DNA from: Clostridiales bacterium
GTDB lineage: Bacteria > Bacillota > Sulfobacillia > RBS10-35
DNA length: 64,000 bases
Assembly: GCA_018729555.1 (NCBI GenBank)
Contig: JAHHQG010000025.1
Location: forward strand, 62,001-126,000
Direction of reading: 5' to 3'
Shown piece by piece: positions 8,760-18,591 of this stretch. The notes beneath the pieces were generated by a model. The model was not told the DNA's origin. It did not search any database and saw only the letters and a list, made by a program, of their open reading frames with translations. A program made the position numbers and the translations under genes. Numbering within the stretch: the first letter of the stretch is position 1; each line of letters opens with the position of its first letter.

Positions 8760-10166
8760 ATGGGCCGGGTGGAGGAGCGGACGGCCCTCCTCACCTCCGA
8801 GGGTCTTCTCCTCTCGGCCGTGGTGGAAGGCCGCCATCTCTATCGCGCCCACGCCCTGGTGAAAGAGGATGGCCTCACCGGGGGCTGCACCTGCCGCCGC
8901 GCCTTTCCCTGCCCCCATTACCTGGCCCTCCTGGTGGCTTACCAGGAAGATCCCGGCTCCTTCATGGACGGAAGCCTCCTCGGTACCCTCTTGGAGGAGC
9001 ATCCCATCCTCTGGCAGGAGGGCTTGGAGGCCTTCCTCCGCCGGGAACCTGAGGCCTCCCTCTTGGAGATCCTCTGGTCCCGGGTAAAAGCCCTCGATCG
9101 AGCCTGGGAGGTCTGGCTCGCCCTGCAGCCCCTTCGCCCCCGCGATTACGCTTCTCGCCTGTGGGAGGCGGTGAAGGAGAAAGCCCTTTCCTCCCTCACG
9201 CCTTCATCTCCGCGCTATTCCGGAACCCTCGCCCGCCTTCTCCTTTGGGCCCGCAAGCTGAAGCTTCCCCAGAGCGAGGACCTCTGGCCCTCCTTTCTCG
9301 CTTCCCTGAAGGGAACGGGCCCTATCGACCCTACCGTTCTCGAGGCCATGGCTCAGCTTTTGGGGTATCTCTCCCTTGAGGAAAAGGGCCTTCTCTTGCA
9401 GCTCCTGGCATCCCTCCAAAGGCGCCTTTCTTCCGATGAGGCCCGGCGGTTCACCGCCCTTTTGGAGCGGGAGCTGGCCCAGGTGCAGCTGGAGGAGCCT
9501 TCTTCAGGGAGAGACCGGCAGGTCCTGGCCCTGGCCCTCTCCCGCTGGTACCGGCTTCTCGGCCGCCACCGGGAAGAGCTCTCCGTCTGGGATCGCCACG
9601 GCGATCTTCCCCTGGCGGCGGAAGGGAGGGTGCGGGCATGGGAAGCCATGGGCGATTGGGAGGCCATGGCGGAAGAGGCCCGCCGTGGCCTGCGGGAAGC
9701 TCCTCCCGAAAAGGTCTTCTGGTTCCGCCGCCAGTGGGCGCGGGCCCTCATGGCCCAGGGAAAGGCTGAGGAGGCTTGGCCCCTCTTTCTCTTAAACTTC
9801 GAGGAAGCTCCCAGCTGGCGGGCCTACCGGGACCTTAAGGATGCCTCCCAAAAGGCCCAGCGCTGGGAGGAGATCCGCCTGAGGGCCGCCCGGCGCCTGG
9901 CGGAGGCCTACTGGCCGCCCCGGGGGAAAGCCCTGGCCCTGAAGGTGGCCGATGCCTTGGCGGAAGAAGCTCCCCTCCTGGCCCTCCGCTACCTGAAGGC
10001 AGCCAGCTCCGCCTGGCCGGAAAAGGCCCCGGGCTTTGCCGCCCGGGCCGAAAACCTCCTCTCGTGGGGGCCGCCGGCGTGGCGGGACTACTGGGAGGGC
10101 CGTGGAAGACGGGCGGAAGAACCAGAAGTGCCGGAAGAAGGCGAGGAAAAGCCCCGGTCTCCTTGA
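8760..10166 (+). CDS. SWIM zinc-finger protein with helical repeat C-terminus
   Basis: A 468-residue protein with a SWIM-type zinc finger at C43-x-C45-x5-C51-x-H53 (CTCRRAFPCPH), a motif linked to DNA or protein binding. The remaining 400 residues are almost entirely helical with repeated Leu/Trp/Arg/Glu patterns (for example SWRAYRDLKDASQKAQRWEEI), resembling TPR-like helical repeats. The reading frame continues upstream of the ATG to about 8690 and that stretch (LELLAPPSVLDEGRQYA) looks like the normal beginning of a SWIM domain, but offers no ATG/GTG/TTG; CTG at 8706 is the only near-start. Thus the true start may be non-canonical or the 5' end may have changed. It follows minE by 73 bp. 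Function unknown. Confidence 0.75.
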   Translation: MGRVEERTALLTSEGLLLSAVVEGRHLYRAHALVKEDGLTGGCTCRRAFPCPHYLALLVAYQEDPGSFMDGSLLGTLLEEHPILWQEGLEAFLRREPEASLLEILWSRVKALDRAWEVWLALQPLRPRDYASRLWEAVKEKALSSLTPSSPRYSGTLARLLLWARKLKLPQSEDLWPSFLASLKGTGPIDPTVLEAMAQLLGYLSLEEKGLLLQLLASLQRRLSSDEARRFTALLERELAQVQLEEPSSGRDRQVLALALSRWYRLLGRHREELSVWDRHGDLPLAAEGRVRAWEAMGDWEAMAEEARRGLREAPPEKVFWFRRQWARALMAQGKAEEAWPLFLLNFEEAPSWRAYRDLKDASQKAQRWEEIRLRAARRLAEAYWPPRGKALALKVADALAEEAPLLALRYLKAASSAWPEKAPGFAARAENLLSWGPPAWRDYWEGRGRRAEEPEVPEEGEEKPRSP

Positions 10167-10183
10167 AGGAAACCGGGGCTTTT
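10147..10183. terminator. Bidirectional intrinsic terminator between SWIM gene and hppA
   Basis: AAAA, then GCCCCGGT arm, a short TCCTT/AAGGA inner stem, the ACCGGGGC arm and TTTT. The A-tract on the left and T-tract on the right make it usable in both directions, as expected between convergent genes. The stop codon of the SWIM gene (10164-10166) lies inside the hairpin. Confidence 0.85.
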
Positions 10184-10202
10184 GGGTGGGATGGGCGGGC
10201 GA

Positions 10203-12230
<2,028 letters not shown>

Positions 12231-12315
12231 TGGCGTGCCGGGTCCGCCTGCACCCGGCTAACCCTCCCCTCTCTGGCGAGCTGTAAATGAACTGAAGGGC
12301 CTTGCGGCCCGTCCA

Positions 12316-12345
12316 ATTATAAGATTCCGCGAGGAAAGGGGGCAA
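12316..12345 (-). promoter_or_regulatory. Promoter of hppA overlapping the rodA start region
   Basis: On the minus strand TTGCCC (12345-12340), an 18-bp spacer and a perfect TATAAT (12321-12316). It lies only 5 bp from the rodA GTG, so transcription of hppA begins inside the rodA translation-initiation region. A short palindrome GGGCC-TTGC-GGCCC (12297-12310) lies in the would-be leader. Confidence 0.6.
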
Positions 12346-12349
12346 CCGA

Positions 12350-13510
12350 GTGGAGCGGCGAACGGCGCGCCTGGACATCGTCCTGGTGATCCTCTGGCTG
12401 GCCTTGGCGGCCATGGGGGTGCTGGCGGTGGCCAGCGCCACCCGGGTGGATCTGGCGCGCCCCGAAACCTGGGCTACCGCCGTGCGCCAGATCCAGTGGG
12501 CCCTCCTGGGTCTTTTCCTGGGCGCCTTCATGATGGCGGTGGACTATCGCCTCTGGGCCCGTTTGGGCTGGGTGGCCTACGGCCTGGGGCTGGGAGCCCT
12601 GGTCCTGGTCCTCATAGTCGGCCGCAGCAGCGGCGACCAGGTGGCCCGCTGGATCGACATCGGCCCCTTTTCATTCCAACCGGCGGAATTCATGAAGCTG
12701 GGCCTCATCTTGGCCCTGGGGGCGTTTTACAGCGAGCGTCCCCAGCTGGCCCGGAGCTGGTCGTCCCTTCTCTGGGCCGCCCTCATCGCCCTTCCGCCGG
12801 CGTTCCTCATCCTCAAGCAGCCCGACCTGGGGTCGGCGGCCGTCCTGGTGGCCATCGCCCTGGGGATTCTCTACATCGCCGGCCTTTCCGGCTGGCGGGT
12901 GATTTTCCTTATGGCCGGAGGCCTGGCGGCCCTGGGCCTCTTCCTTTGGGCGTTTCTGGCCGGCTACATCCCCCAGGACCGGGTGCCCTTTCTCCACGAA
13001 TACCAGGTGAAGCGCCTTCTGGTGTTCCTGAACCCGGGCGCCGACAAGATGGGGGCGGGGTATCACGTGTGGCAGTCCCAGCTGGCCATCGGGTCGGGGG
13101 GTCTCACGGGCCAGGGGATCTTCAGCGGCATCCTCAACCAGTACGATTACCTCCCCGTTTCTCAGAGCGATTTCATCTTCGCCGTGGTCGGCGAAGGCCT
13201 GGGCTTTCTTGGGGGATCCCTCCTCATCCTCCTGGAGGTGGCCCTCATCCTCCGGATCTTCACCATCATGGGCCAGGCCACCGACCGTTTGGGGATGATC
13301 CTGGCGGGCGGCGTGGGGGTCATGCTCCTCTTCCAGGTCCTGGTGAACATCGGCATGACCCTCGGCATCATGCCCGTCACCGGGATTCCCCTTCCCTTCA
13401 TCTCCTACGGCGGAAGCGCCATGCTGGCCAACTCCATGGCTCTAGGCCTCGTCCTTTCCGTCCGGTTCCACCGGGAGGAGTCCATGTTCGTCGCCGAGAC
13501 CCCCCACTAG
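12350..13510 (+). CDS. rodA: RodA/FtsW/SpoVE family glycosyltransferase
   Basis: SEDS-family peptidoglycan glycosyltransferase of 386 residues with about ten transmembrane helices. Family landmarks are present: ARWIDIGPFSFQPAEFMKLGLIL, KQPDLGSA, the QS-rich loop YHVWQSQLAIGSGGLTGQG and the C-terminal PFISYGGSA (each quoted briefly). Its place in the mre-min cluster supports RodA, the partner of PBP2 at 4873, rather than FtsW or SpoVE. The start is GTG at 12350 after GAGGAAAGGGGG. It is separated from pbp2 by the min genes, the SWIM gene and reverse-oriented hppA. Confidence 0.92.
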   Translation: MERRTARLDIVLVILWLALAAMGVLAVASATRVDLARPETWATAVRQIQWALLGLFLGAFMMAVDYRLWARLGWVAYGLGLGALVLVLIVGRSSGDQVARWIDIGPFSFQPAEFMKLGLILALGAFYSERPQLARSWSSLLWAALIALPPAFLILKQPDLGSAAVLVAIALGILYIAGLSGWRVIFLMAGGLAALGLFLWAFLAGYIPQDRVPFLHEYQVKRLLVFLNPGADKMGAGYHVWQSQLAIGSGGLTGQGIFSGILNQYDYLPVSQSDFIFAVVGEGLGFLGGSLLILLEVALILRIFTIMGQATDRLGMILAGGVGVMLLFQVLVNIGMTLGIMPVTGIPLPFISYGGSAMLANSMALGLVLSVRFHREESMFVAETPH

Positions 13511-13562
13511 CCGGGTTCTAGCCGGCAGCTACGGCTCGTACCCTACACCAGGAGGACCGGCC

Positions 13563-14198
13563 ATGGCCCTCTTCTGGCGCCGAGCCCTTTGGCGGTGGAG
13601 GGTTTACCGGGCCCGGCCGCGCCAGCGGAAAAGCCCCTGGCGGTGGTGGGCGGCGGTGCTTTTGGCCCTGGCCCTTTTCGGCCTTTCCCGCTGGCCCCAC
13701 CCCATCGCCCAAAAGGCTTTCACCACCGTCAAGGAATGGGCCCACCGGACGGGCCCGCCCTTTGCCTCCCTCCCTGTCTTCCCCGCGGCTGCCCCTCCTG
13801 CCGATGTCCTGGACCTTTCCCTGGGGGGCCTCTCCCCGCCCGTGGCGGGGGCCGTGGTGGAGTTCTTCGGCTTTTCGCCGGAAGGACCCCGCCCGGTGTA
13901 CCGCACGGAGCTGGTGGTGGAAGGGGCGGAAGCCGCGCCAGTCCGGGCGGCTGCCCCTGGAAAGGTGGAAAAGATCACCTTGGCCGATGAGGGATGGGAA
14001 GTGGTCCTGCGCCACGGGAGTTCGTGGCGGACGGTCTACAGCTTTCTCGGGGATGTCTCCGTCCGGGAAGGCCAGGCGGTGGAAAAGGGCGCTCTTTTGG
14101 GCTTTCTCCAGGGAACCCGCCTGCACTTCGGCCTCCTCTACCGCGGTCAGCCCGTGGACCCCCTCCCCTATCTAGGAGAGCCTCCCGACGGCCCATGA
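13563..14198 (+). CDS. spoIVFA: SpoIVFA-like M23-fold protein, zinc site lost
   Basis: A 211-residue protein with a basic cytoplasmic N-terminus, one transmembrane helix (about residues 28-46) and a LytM/M23-type beta domain from about 100 to 205. The M23 zinc ligands are largely missing: where HxGxD is expected the sequence reads YRTELVVEG, and the HxH motif is reduced to TRLHFGLL. In Bacillus the gene at this position, between minD and rplU and directly before the M50 protease gene, is spoIVFA, whose product is also a degenerate M23 protein that holds SpoIVFB inactive in the mother cell. Here the stop overlaps the M50 start. Assignment to SpoIVFA rests on gene order plus fold; confidence is moderate. 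Confidence 0.7.
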   Translation: MALFWRRALWRWRVYRARPRQRKSPWRWWAAVLLALALFGLSRWPHPIAQKAFTTVKEWAHRTGPPFASLPVFPAAAPPADVLDLSLGGLSPPVAGAVVEFFGFSPEGPRPVYRTELVVEGAEAAPVRAAAPGKVEKITLADEGWEVVLRHGSSWRTVYSFLGDVSVREGQAVEKGALLGFLQGTRLHFGLLYRGQPVDPLPYLGEPPDGP

Positions 14199-15082
14199 TG
14201 GTCCTTCGCCTTTTCGCAGGCGGTCTGGAGATCCGTTTGCACCTCCTGACCCTCCTTCTCCCGGTTCTTTTGGCGTGGGGCGGTTACGGCCTGGAGGCCC
14301 TCTTCTGGCTTTTGGCCCTCCTGGTTCACGAAGCTGCCCATCTGGTGGTGGCGGCCGCCTATGACGTGGACGTGGCGGCGTTGGAGATCCTTCCTCTAGG
14401 AGGGCGCCTGGAGGTGAGGGACTGGGGCGATGAACCGGCGGTGGAAGCGCTGGTGGCCCTGGCGGGACCCATGCAAAACCTCCTCCTCCTGGGACTGGGG
14501 GAGCTCTTCCTCGCAGGGGAGATGGGGCGGTCCTTTGCCCGCGTTCAGGCCGGCATGGCCTTCCTCAACCTCTTTCCCGGCCTCCCCCTGGACGGCGGCC
14601 GCATCCTGCGGGCCCTCCTGGTGCCCCGGTGGGGGTGGGTGCGGGCCACCTCTTGGGCCATCGCGCTGGGGAAGGGAGCCGCCGCCTTTTTCTTTCTCCT
14701 GGCCCTGGCCCTCCTTTTCGTGGGAGTGGCGGCACCCGTCCTGGTGCTTCTGAGCTACCTTGTGTGGCAGGGGGCGGAGGCGGAGCGGGAGGAGAGCTGG
14801 GGGAAGAAGCTTCGGCAGGCCCTCGACCTTCCCCTTCCTCCTCCGGGAATCCTGCAGCCGGGAAGGATCCAGGTGGCGGCTGGCCAGACCCGCCTGGGCC
14901 AGGTGGTGGCCCGCACCCGGGGTACCCCCTACACCCTCCTGGCCGTCTTGGATGAAAAGGGGCGCTTTCTCGGCATGATGGACCCGTCCCGCCTCTTAGA
15001 GGCCTACCTTCGCCTGGGACCCCAGGCCACCCTGGAAGAAGCCCTGGGGCTTCCTCCCGCGCCTCCCCGGCAAAAGCTATAG
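14195..15082 (+). CDS. spoIVFB: Site-2 protease, M50 family (SpoIVFB-like) with CBS-like tail
   Basis: Intramembrane zinc metalloprotease of 295 residues. The first catalytic motif H45-E-A-A-H49 (LLVHEAAHLV) lies in a transmembrane helix and the second, LDGGRILRALL, at about residue 130. In spore formers SpoIVFB cleaves pro-sigma-K; the C-terminal 75 residues (TRLGQVVARTRGTPYTLLAVLDEKG in part) form a CBS-like domain, as in SpoIVFB. ATG at 14195 overlaps the stop of the SpoIVFA-like gene; a second ATG follows at 14198. A long upstream extension of the frame into the previous gene is not credible. Confidence 0.85.
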   Translation: MMVLRLFAGGLEIRLHLLTLLLPVLLAWGGYGLEALFWLLALLVHEAAHLVVAAAYDVDVAALEILPLGGRLEVRDWGDEPAVEALVALAGPMQNLLLLGLGELFLAGEMGRSFARVQAGMAFLNLFPGLPLDGGRILRALLVPRWGWVRATSWAIALGKGAAAFFFLLALALLFVGVAAPVLVLLSYLVWQGAEAEREESWGKKLRQALDLPLPPPGILQPGRIQVAAGQTRLGQVVARTRGTPYTLLAVLDEKGRFLGMMDPSRLLEAYLRLGPQATLEEALGLPPAPPRQKL

Positions 15083-15123
15083 TGAAGCCAGGAAAGATTT
15101 TTGTTCTTTGGGAGTGACGCCTT

Positions 15124-16848
15124 TTGCTCCGGGAAATTCTCATCAGCCAGGAAGATCAGGAACCCCAGGTGGCCATCGTGGAAGACGGACAGCTGGTGGC
15201 CCTCCACATCGAGCGCCCCCTCAGCCAGAGGTTGGTGGGCAACATCTACAAGGGGCGGGTGGAAAACGTCCTCCCCGGGATGCAGGCGGCCTTTGTGGCC
15301 ATCGGTCTGGAGCGAAACGCCTTTCTCTTCGTCGACGATGCCCAAGCGGGCGTCCCCGACGAGGAAGAGGATGTGGAGGAGGGGGCCCTCCGCCCCCGGT
15401 TGCCCATCCAGGAGCTCCTCAAGCCGGGCCAGGAGATCCTGGTGCAGGTGGAAAAGGAACCGACGGGGGCCAAGGGGGCCCGGATCACCCGGGCCCTCAG
15501 CATCCCGGGGCGGTATCTGGTCCTGGCCCCTTACGGGGATGGGGTGGGCATATCCCGGCGCATCAGCGATCCCGAGGAGCGGGAGCGGCTGCGCCATCTG
15601 GCGGAGAGCTTCCGGGAGCCGCCCCTGGGGATCATCGTGCGGACCGTAGCCCAGGGCCGGTCGGAAGAAGAGCTCCGGCGGGACTGGGAGCAGCTTCTCC
15701 AGATCTGGCGGGACATCGAGAAGAAGGCCCAGGAGGTGAAGGCGCCGGCCCTCCTCTATAAGGACCTCTCCCTCATCGAACGGATCTTGCGGGATGAAGT
15801 GGACCCTCACGTGCGGCGGATCGTGGTGGAGGGGGAAGAGGCGTACCAGCAGGCCCTCCAGTACCTGACGGCCCATGGGCCGGAGTACCTGCCCCTCCTC
15901 CTGGATTACCGCAGCCTTCCCGAAAGCCGCACCTTAAGCCTCTTTTCCTTCTACGGCATCGACGACGAGATGCAGAAAGCCCTGGGCCGAAGGGTGTGGC
16001 TCAAGAGCGGGGGGTACCTGGTCATCGACCAGATGGAAGCCCTTACGACCATCGATGTGAACACAGGGAAATACGTAGGAAAGACGGCCGACCTTCAGGA
16101 TACCGTCTTTCAGACCAACCTGGAGGCGGCCCGGGAGGTGGCCCGCCAGATCCGCCTGCGGGACATCGGCGGCATCATCATCGTGGATTTCATCGACATG
16201 GCCAGCCCCGAGCACCGCCAGCGGGTTTTGGAGGAGCTGGAGAAAGCGACGCGCTACGACCCCCAGCGTCCGACCATCCTGGGCTTTACCCGCCTGGGGC
16301 TGGTGGAGATGACCCGGCGCAAAGGTCGGCAAAGCCTGCGGGATCTCCTCACCCGCCCCTGCCCTTATTGTGACGGCCGCGGGCGGGTGGCCCGCGAGGA
16401 GACCACCTCCCGGCGCATCCGGCGGGAGATCAAAAAGCTCCTGGCCAGCTCCGACGCCGAAGCGCTGCTGGTGGAGGCCCACCCTTCCGTGGCTTCCCTT
16501 TTGATCGGCCCCAACGGCGCCAACCTCAAGGAGCTGGAAAGGGAGACGGGGCGCACCATCTTCATCCGGGGGAACGACGATGTGCATCTGGAGGAGATGA
16601 GAGTCCGGGCCATGGGCGATCGGACTACGGTGGAAGCCCAGGCCCTTCCCGTCAAGGTGGGAGACACCCTGGAGCTGGTGGTCCAGGAACCCCACGTGGC
16701 CCATCCGGAGGACGGCATCGCCCGCCTTCAGGGGTACGTGGTGGACATCGAAGGTGGAGCCTCGAAGGTGGGCCAGAAGGTGAAGGTGGAAGTGGTGAAG
16801 GTCTTTCGCACCTACTGCAAGGCCCGCATCCTGGAGGATCAGGGGTAG
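15124..16848 (+). CDS. rng: Ribonuclease E/G family endoribonuclease
   Basis: RNase G-type enzyme of 574 residues that cleaves single-stranded AU-rich RNA, active in rRNA maturation and mRNA decay. An S1 domain (about residues 30-125) carries an acidic insertion (DEEEDVEEG). The DNase I-like catalytic core has the metal-binding Asp residues D311 (TIDVNTGKYVG) and D355 (IIIVDFIDM), with spacing like that of E. coli RNase E. The CPYC element (RPCPYCDGRGRV) corresponds to the Zn-link. The C-terminus has a TRAM/S1-like extension (VGDTLELVVQEPH onwards). TTG at 15124 is the chosen start. Genes for this family often lie just before rplU, as in the ancestral order here before the inserted block. Confidence 0.94.
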   Translation: MLREILISQEDQEPQVAIVEDGQLVALHIERPLSQRLVGNIYKGRVENVLPGMQAAFVAIGLERNAFLFVDDAQAGVPDEEEDVEEGALRPRLPIQELLKPGQEILVQVEKEPTGAKGARITRALSIPGRYLVLAPYGDGVGISRRISDPEERERLRHLAESFREPPLGIIVRTVAQGRSEEELRRDWEQLLQIWRDIEKKAQEVKAPALLYKDLSLIERILRDEVDPHVRRIVVEGEEAYQQALQYLTAHGPEYLPLLLDYRSLPESRTLSLFSFYGIDDEMQKALGRRVWLKSGGYLVIDQMEALTTIDVNTGKYVGKTADLQDTVFQTNLEAAREVARQIRLRDIGGIIIVDFIDMASPEHRQRVLEELEKATRYDPQRPTILGFTRLGLVEMTRRKGRQSLRDLLTRPCPYCDGRGRVAREETTSRRIRREIKKLLASSDAEALLVEAHPSVASLLIGPNGANLKELERETGRTIFIRGNDDVHLEEMRVRAMGDRTTVEAQALPVKVGDTLELVVQEPHVAHPEDGIARLQGYVVDIEGGASKVGQKVKVEVVKVFRTYCKARILEDQG

Positions 16849-17240
16849 CCGAGCCCGGTGGTGAAGGCCCGGATGGCCACCCCCAGGAGGTAAAGGCTCA
16901 AGAGAAAGGCCACCATGGGCTCGTAGAAGGGACGACCCGCCTGGATATAGAGGCGGCGCCAGCTCCCGCCGGGCTTCAGGGTCTCGGCCGCGAAAAACCC
17001 GAGGAATACGAGGGCGGCGTACATGATGTGGAGGGGGTTGGCCGGCCTCATGCCCGAGACCCAGAGGGCGATGCCGGCCACCAGCTGCAGCAGAAAGAGG
17101 AACGCCCCGATGCGAAGGAACCACCAGAAGGGGATGCCCATCCGCGGGCGCCGCAGGACCCAAACTCCGAGGGACCAGAAAAAGGCCACGGCAAAGACGG
17201 CGATCAAGCTCCACCCGACGTAGTAATGAAAGGTCACCAT
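16839..17240 (-). CDS. Four-helix membrane protein of unknown function
   Basis: A 133-residue hydrophobic protein with four predicted transmembrane helices (about residues 8-28, 40-62, 69-87 and 108-128). His residues near helix ends (FHYYVGWSL and NPLHIMYAALV) and the overall size recall small di-haem-like or DUF membrane proteins, but no family is recognised and haem binding is only a possibility. Its 3' end overlaps the end of rng on the other strand by 10 bp. It lies 7 bp into the 3' end of the fused folate/glycosylase gene upstream, so both are probably on one reverse transcript. Confidence 0.6.
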   Translation of the reverse strand: MVTFHYYVGWSLIAVFAVAFFWSLGVWVLRRPRMGIPFWWFLRIGAFLFLLQLVAGIALWVSGMRPANPLHIMYAALVFLGFFAAETLKPGGSWRRLYIQAGRPFYEPMVAFLLSLYLLGVAIRAFTTGLGYP

Positions 17241-18499
17241 GGCTTCATTTTAAAATGAACTTCCTTCAGAAAACCGCAGGCTTCGCGAAAATACCGAAGC
17301 CGCATCTCCCTGGGGAGGGTGCTGCGGGGCGAGGGGTTGGGCGCCACCCATTCCGCCACCCCCGGAACGGTTTCCCGCACCTGGCGGCCCCAGGCCACGG
17401 GATGGGATGGGGGGAGGTTGGCGTAGGCCCGGTAGACGTTTTTCCCCAGGAGGACTACCCCTCGGGGCCGAAACCGGGCCACCTTCTCCCGGAGGACGGC
17501 CCCGGCCGCCTTCATCTCCGCCCAAGAGAGATCCCCTTCGCCGGCGCTGGGCCGGTCCACCAGGTTGGTGATGCCGATGCCGAAGGCCGGGAGGGATCGG
17601 TCTTCCTCGGGGTAAAGGAGCCGGGGCGTGCAGCCGGCTTCATGGAGGAGACGCCAAAAATGGTTCTGGGGTCCGGCGAAATGGTGGCCTTCACCGGCGC
17701 TATGACGGCCGGGATTGATGCCGACGAAAAGGAGCCCCAGGCCTTCCTCGATGATGTCGGGGACGGTCTGCCGCTCCCAGGTGAGGCGCCGGAGCTCCTT
17801 TAAGGGAGGCATGGCGGAAAGATCGACCTCCGAGAGGGCTTCCCACGCCATACCCCGGGGTTTGGGGTAGGGGGAATCCACCCGGATGACTTCCTCCGGA
17901 GTGACGATCCAGTCCAAGGGGACGTCGTGGGGCTCGTAGGGAAGGCGGGGCACCATCTGCAGGGGATGGACGGTGGTGAGGAGGGGAAGGGGAGGGTAGC
18001 CCATTTCCAGCAAAAGGGCGTATTCCAGATCGCTGTAGCCCTCCCCTTTTCCCAGGCGCAAACCCTCCCGGGTGACGGCCACCGAGCCCGCCACCACGAG
18101 GCCGATGGGGAGCTTTTCGCGAAAGAGATCCCCCACGGAAAGGGGGGTTCCGTAGCGGGCGGCATGGCGGAGGGAGGCGGCCTCCCGCTCCTTTCCGCGA
18201 GGAACATCGCGGCGGCGGATCCAGAGAAAGGGGCCCCTCAGGCGGGGCGTGGGAAGGAGGAGATCTTTTCCGTCCAAAAGGGCCAGGGTGCGGAGGGGTA
18301 GCTGGGGCGCATCGGGGTTGATCTTGATGACCGATGCGTCCTGGTAGACGGGAAGGGCCCGCACCTTTTCCGCCGCCTTTCCCGCTCCCTTGAAGTTGGG
18401 GATCCGCCCTTCGATGGGAAAGGGAAAAGCCGCCACCCGGGCGTCCCGAAGGGCGCGGTAGACGTCTTGGCGCAGGGCTTCCTTTTCCCGGTGACCCAT
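17234..18499 (-). CDS. Fusion of MTHFS-like (5-formyl-THF cyclo-ligase family) and mismatch uracil/thymine DNA glycosylase domains
   Basis: A 421-residue two-domain protein. The N-terminal half (about 1-235) resembles the 5-formyltetrahydrofolate cyclo-ligase-like family (MTHFSD type), with EKVRALPVYQDASVIKINPDAPQ-like and GKGEGYSDLEYALL elements. The C-terminal third (about 245-400) matches Mug/TDG-type G:U/T mismatch glycosylases: G-I-N-P-G at 260-264 (the Asn is catalytic in Mug), HHFAGPQNHFW, GITNLV, and the late APNPSPRS loop. The ATG at 18499 is preferred to the weak TTG 9 bp earlier. Combining a one-carbon/folate fold with a base-excision enzyme is unusual; a role in limiting uracil or thymine mismatches tied to thymidylate supply is speculation. 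Confidence 0.8.
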   Translation of the reverse strand: MGHREKEALRQDVYRALRDARVAAFPFPIEGRIPNFKGAGKAAEKVRALPVYQDASVIKINPDAPQLPLRTLALLDGKDLLLPTPRLRGPFLWIRRRDVPRGKEREAASLRHAARYGTPLSVGDLFREKLPIGLVVAGSVAVTREGLRLGKGEGYSDLEYALLLEMGYPPLPLLTTVHPLQMVPRLPYEPHDVPLDWIVTPEEVIRVDSPYPKPRGMAWEALSEVDLSAMPPLKELRRLTWERQTVPDIIEEGLGLLFVGINPGRHSAGEGHHFAGPQNHFWRLLHEAGCTPRLLYPEEDRSLPAFGIGITNLVDRPSAGEGDLSWAEMKAAGAVLREKVARFRPRGVVLLGKNVYRAYANLPPSHPVAWGRQVRETVPGVAEWVAPNPSPRSTLPREMRLRYFREACGFLKEVHFKMKPW

Positions 18500-18542
18500 G
18501 GCTTCCAAGAATCATTGAACCACACGGGGGGAGGGAATAGGA

Positions 18543-18548
18543 TATAAT
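18543..18548 (+). promoter_or_regulatory. Possible -10 element for xdhC
   Basis: A perfect TATAAT 43 bp before the xdhC ATG, in the 92-bp divergent gap. The only decent -35-like hexamer, TTGAAC at 18515-18520, is 22 bp away, which is too far for a standard promoter, so an activator may be needed or the match may be chance. Confidence 0.3.
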
Positions 18549-18591
18549 CCCTGTAACCTCAAGAGGACCCCTCTACCCCCCGGAGGAGGCG

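Noticed and set aside
13994-14194. N-terminal extension of the M50 protease frame
   Set aside because: The stretch is out-of-frame SpoIVFA-like sequence, Pro/Gly/Arg-rich and unlike any M50 N-terminus; ATG 14195 gives the normal start.
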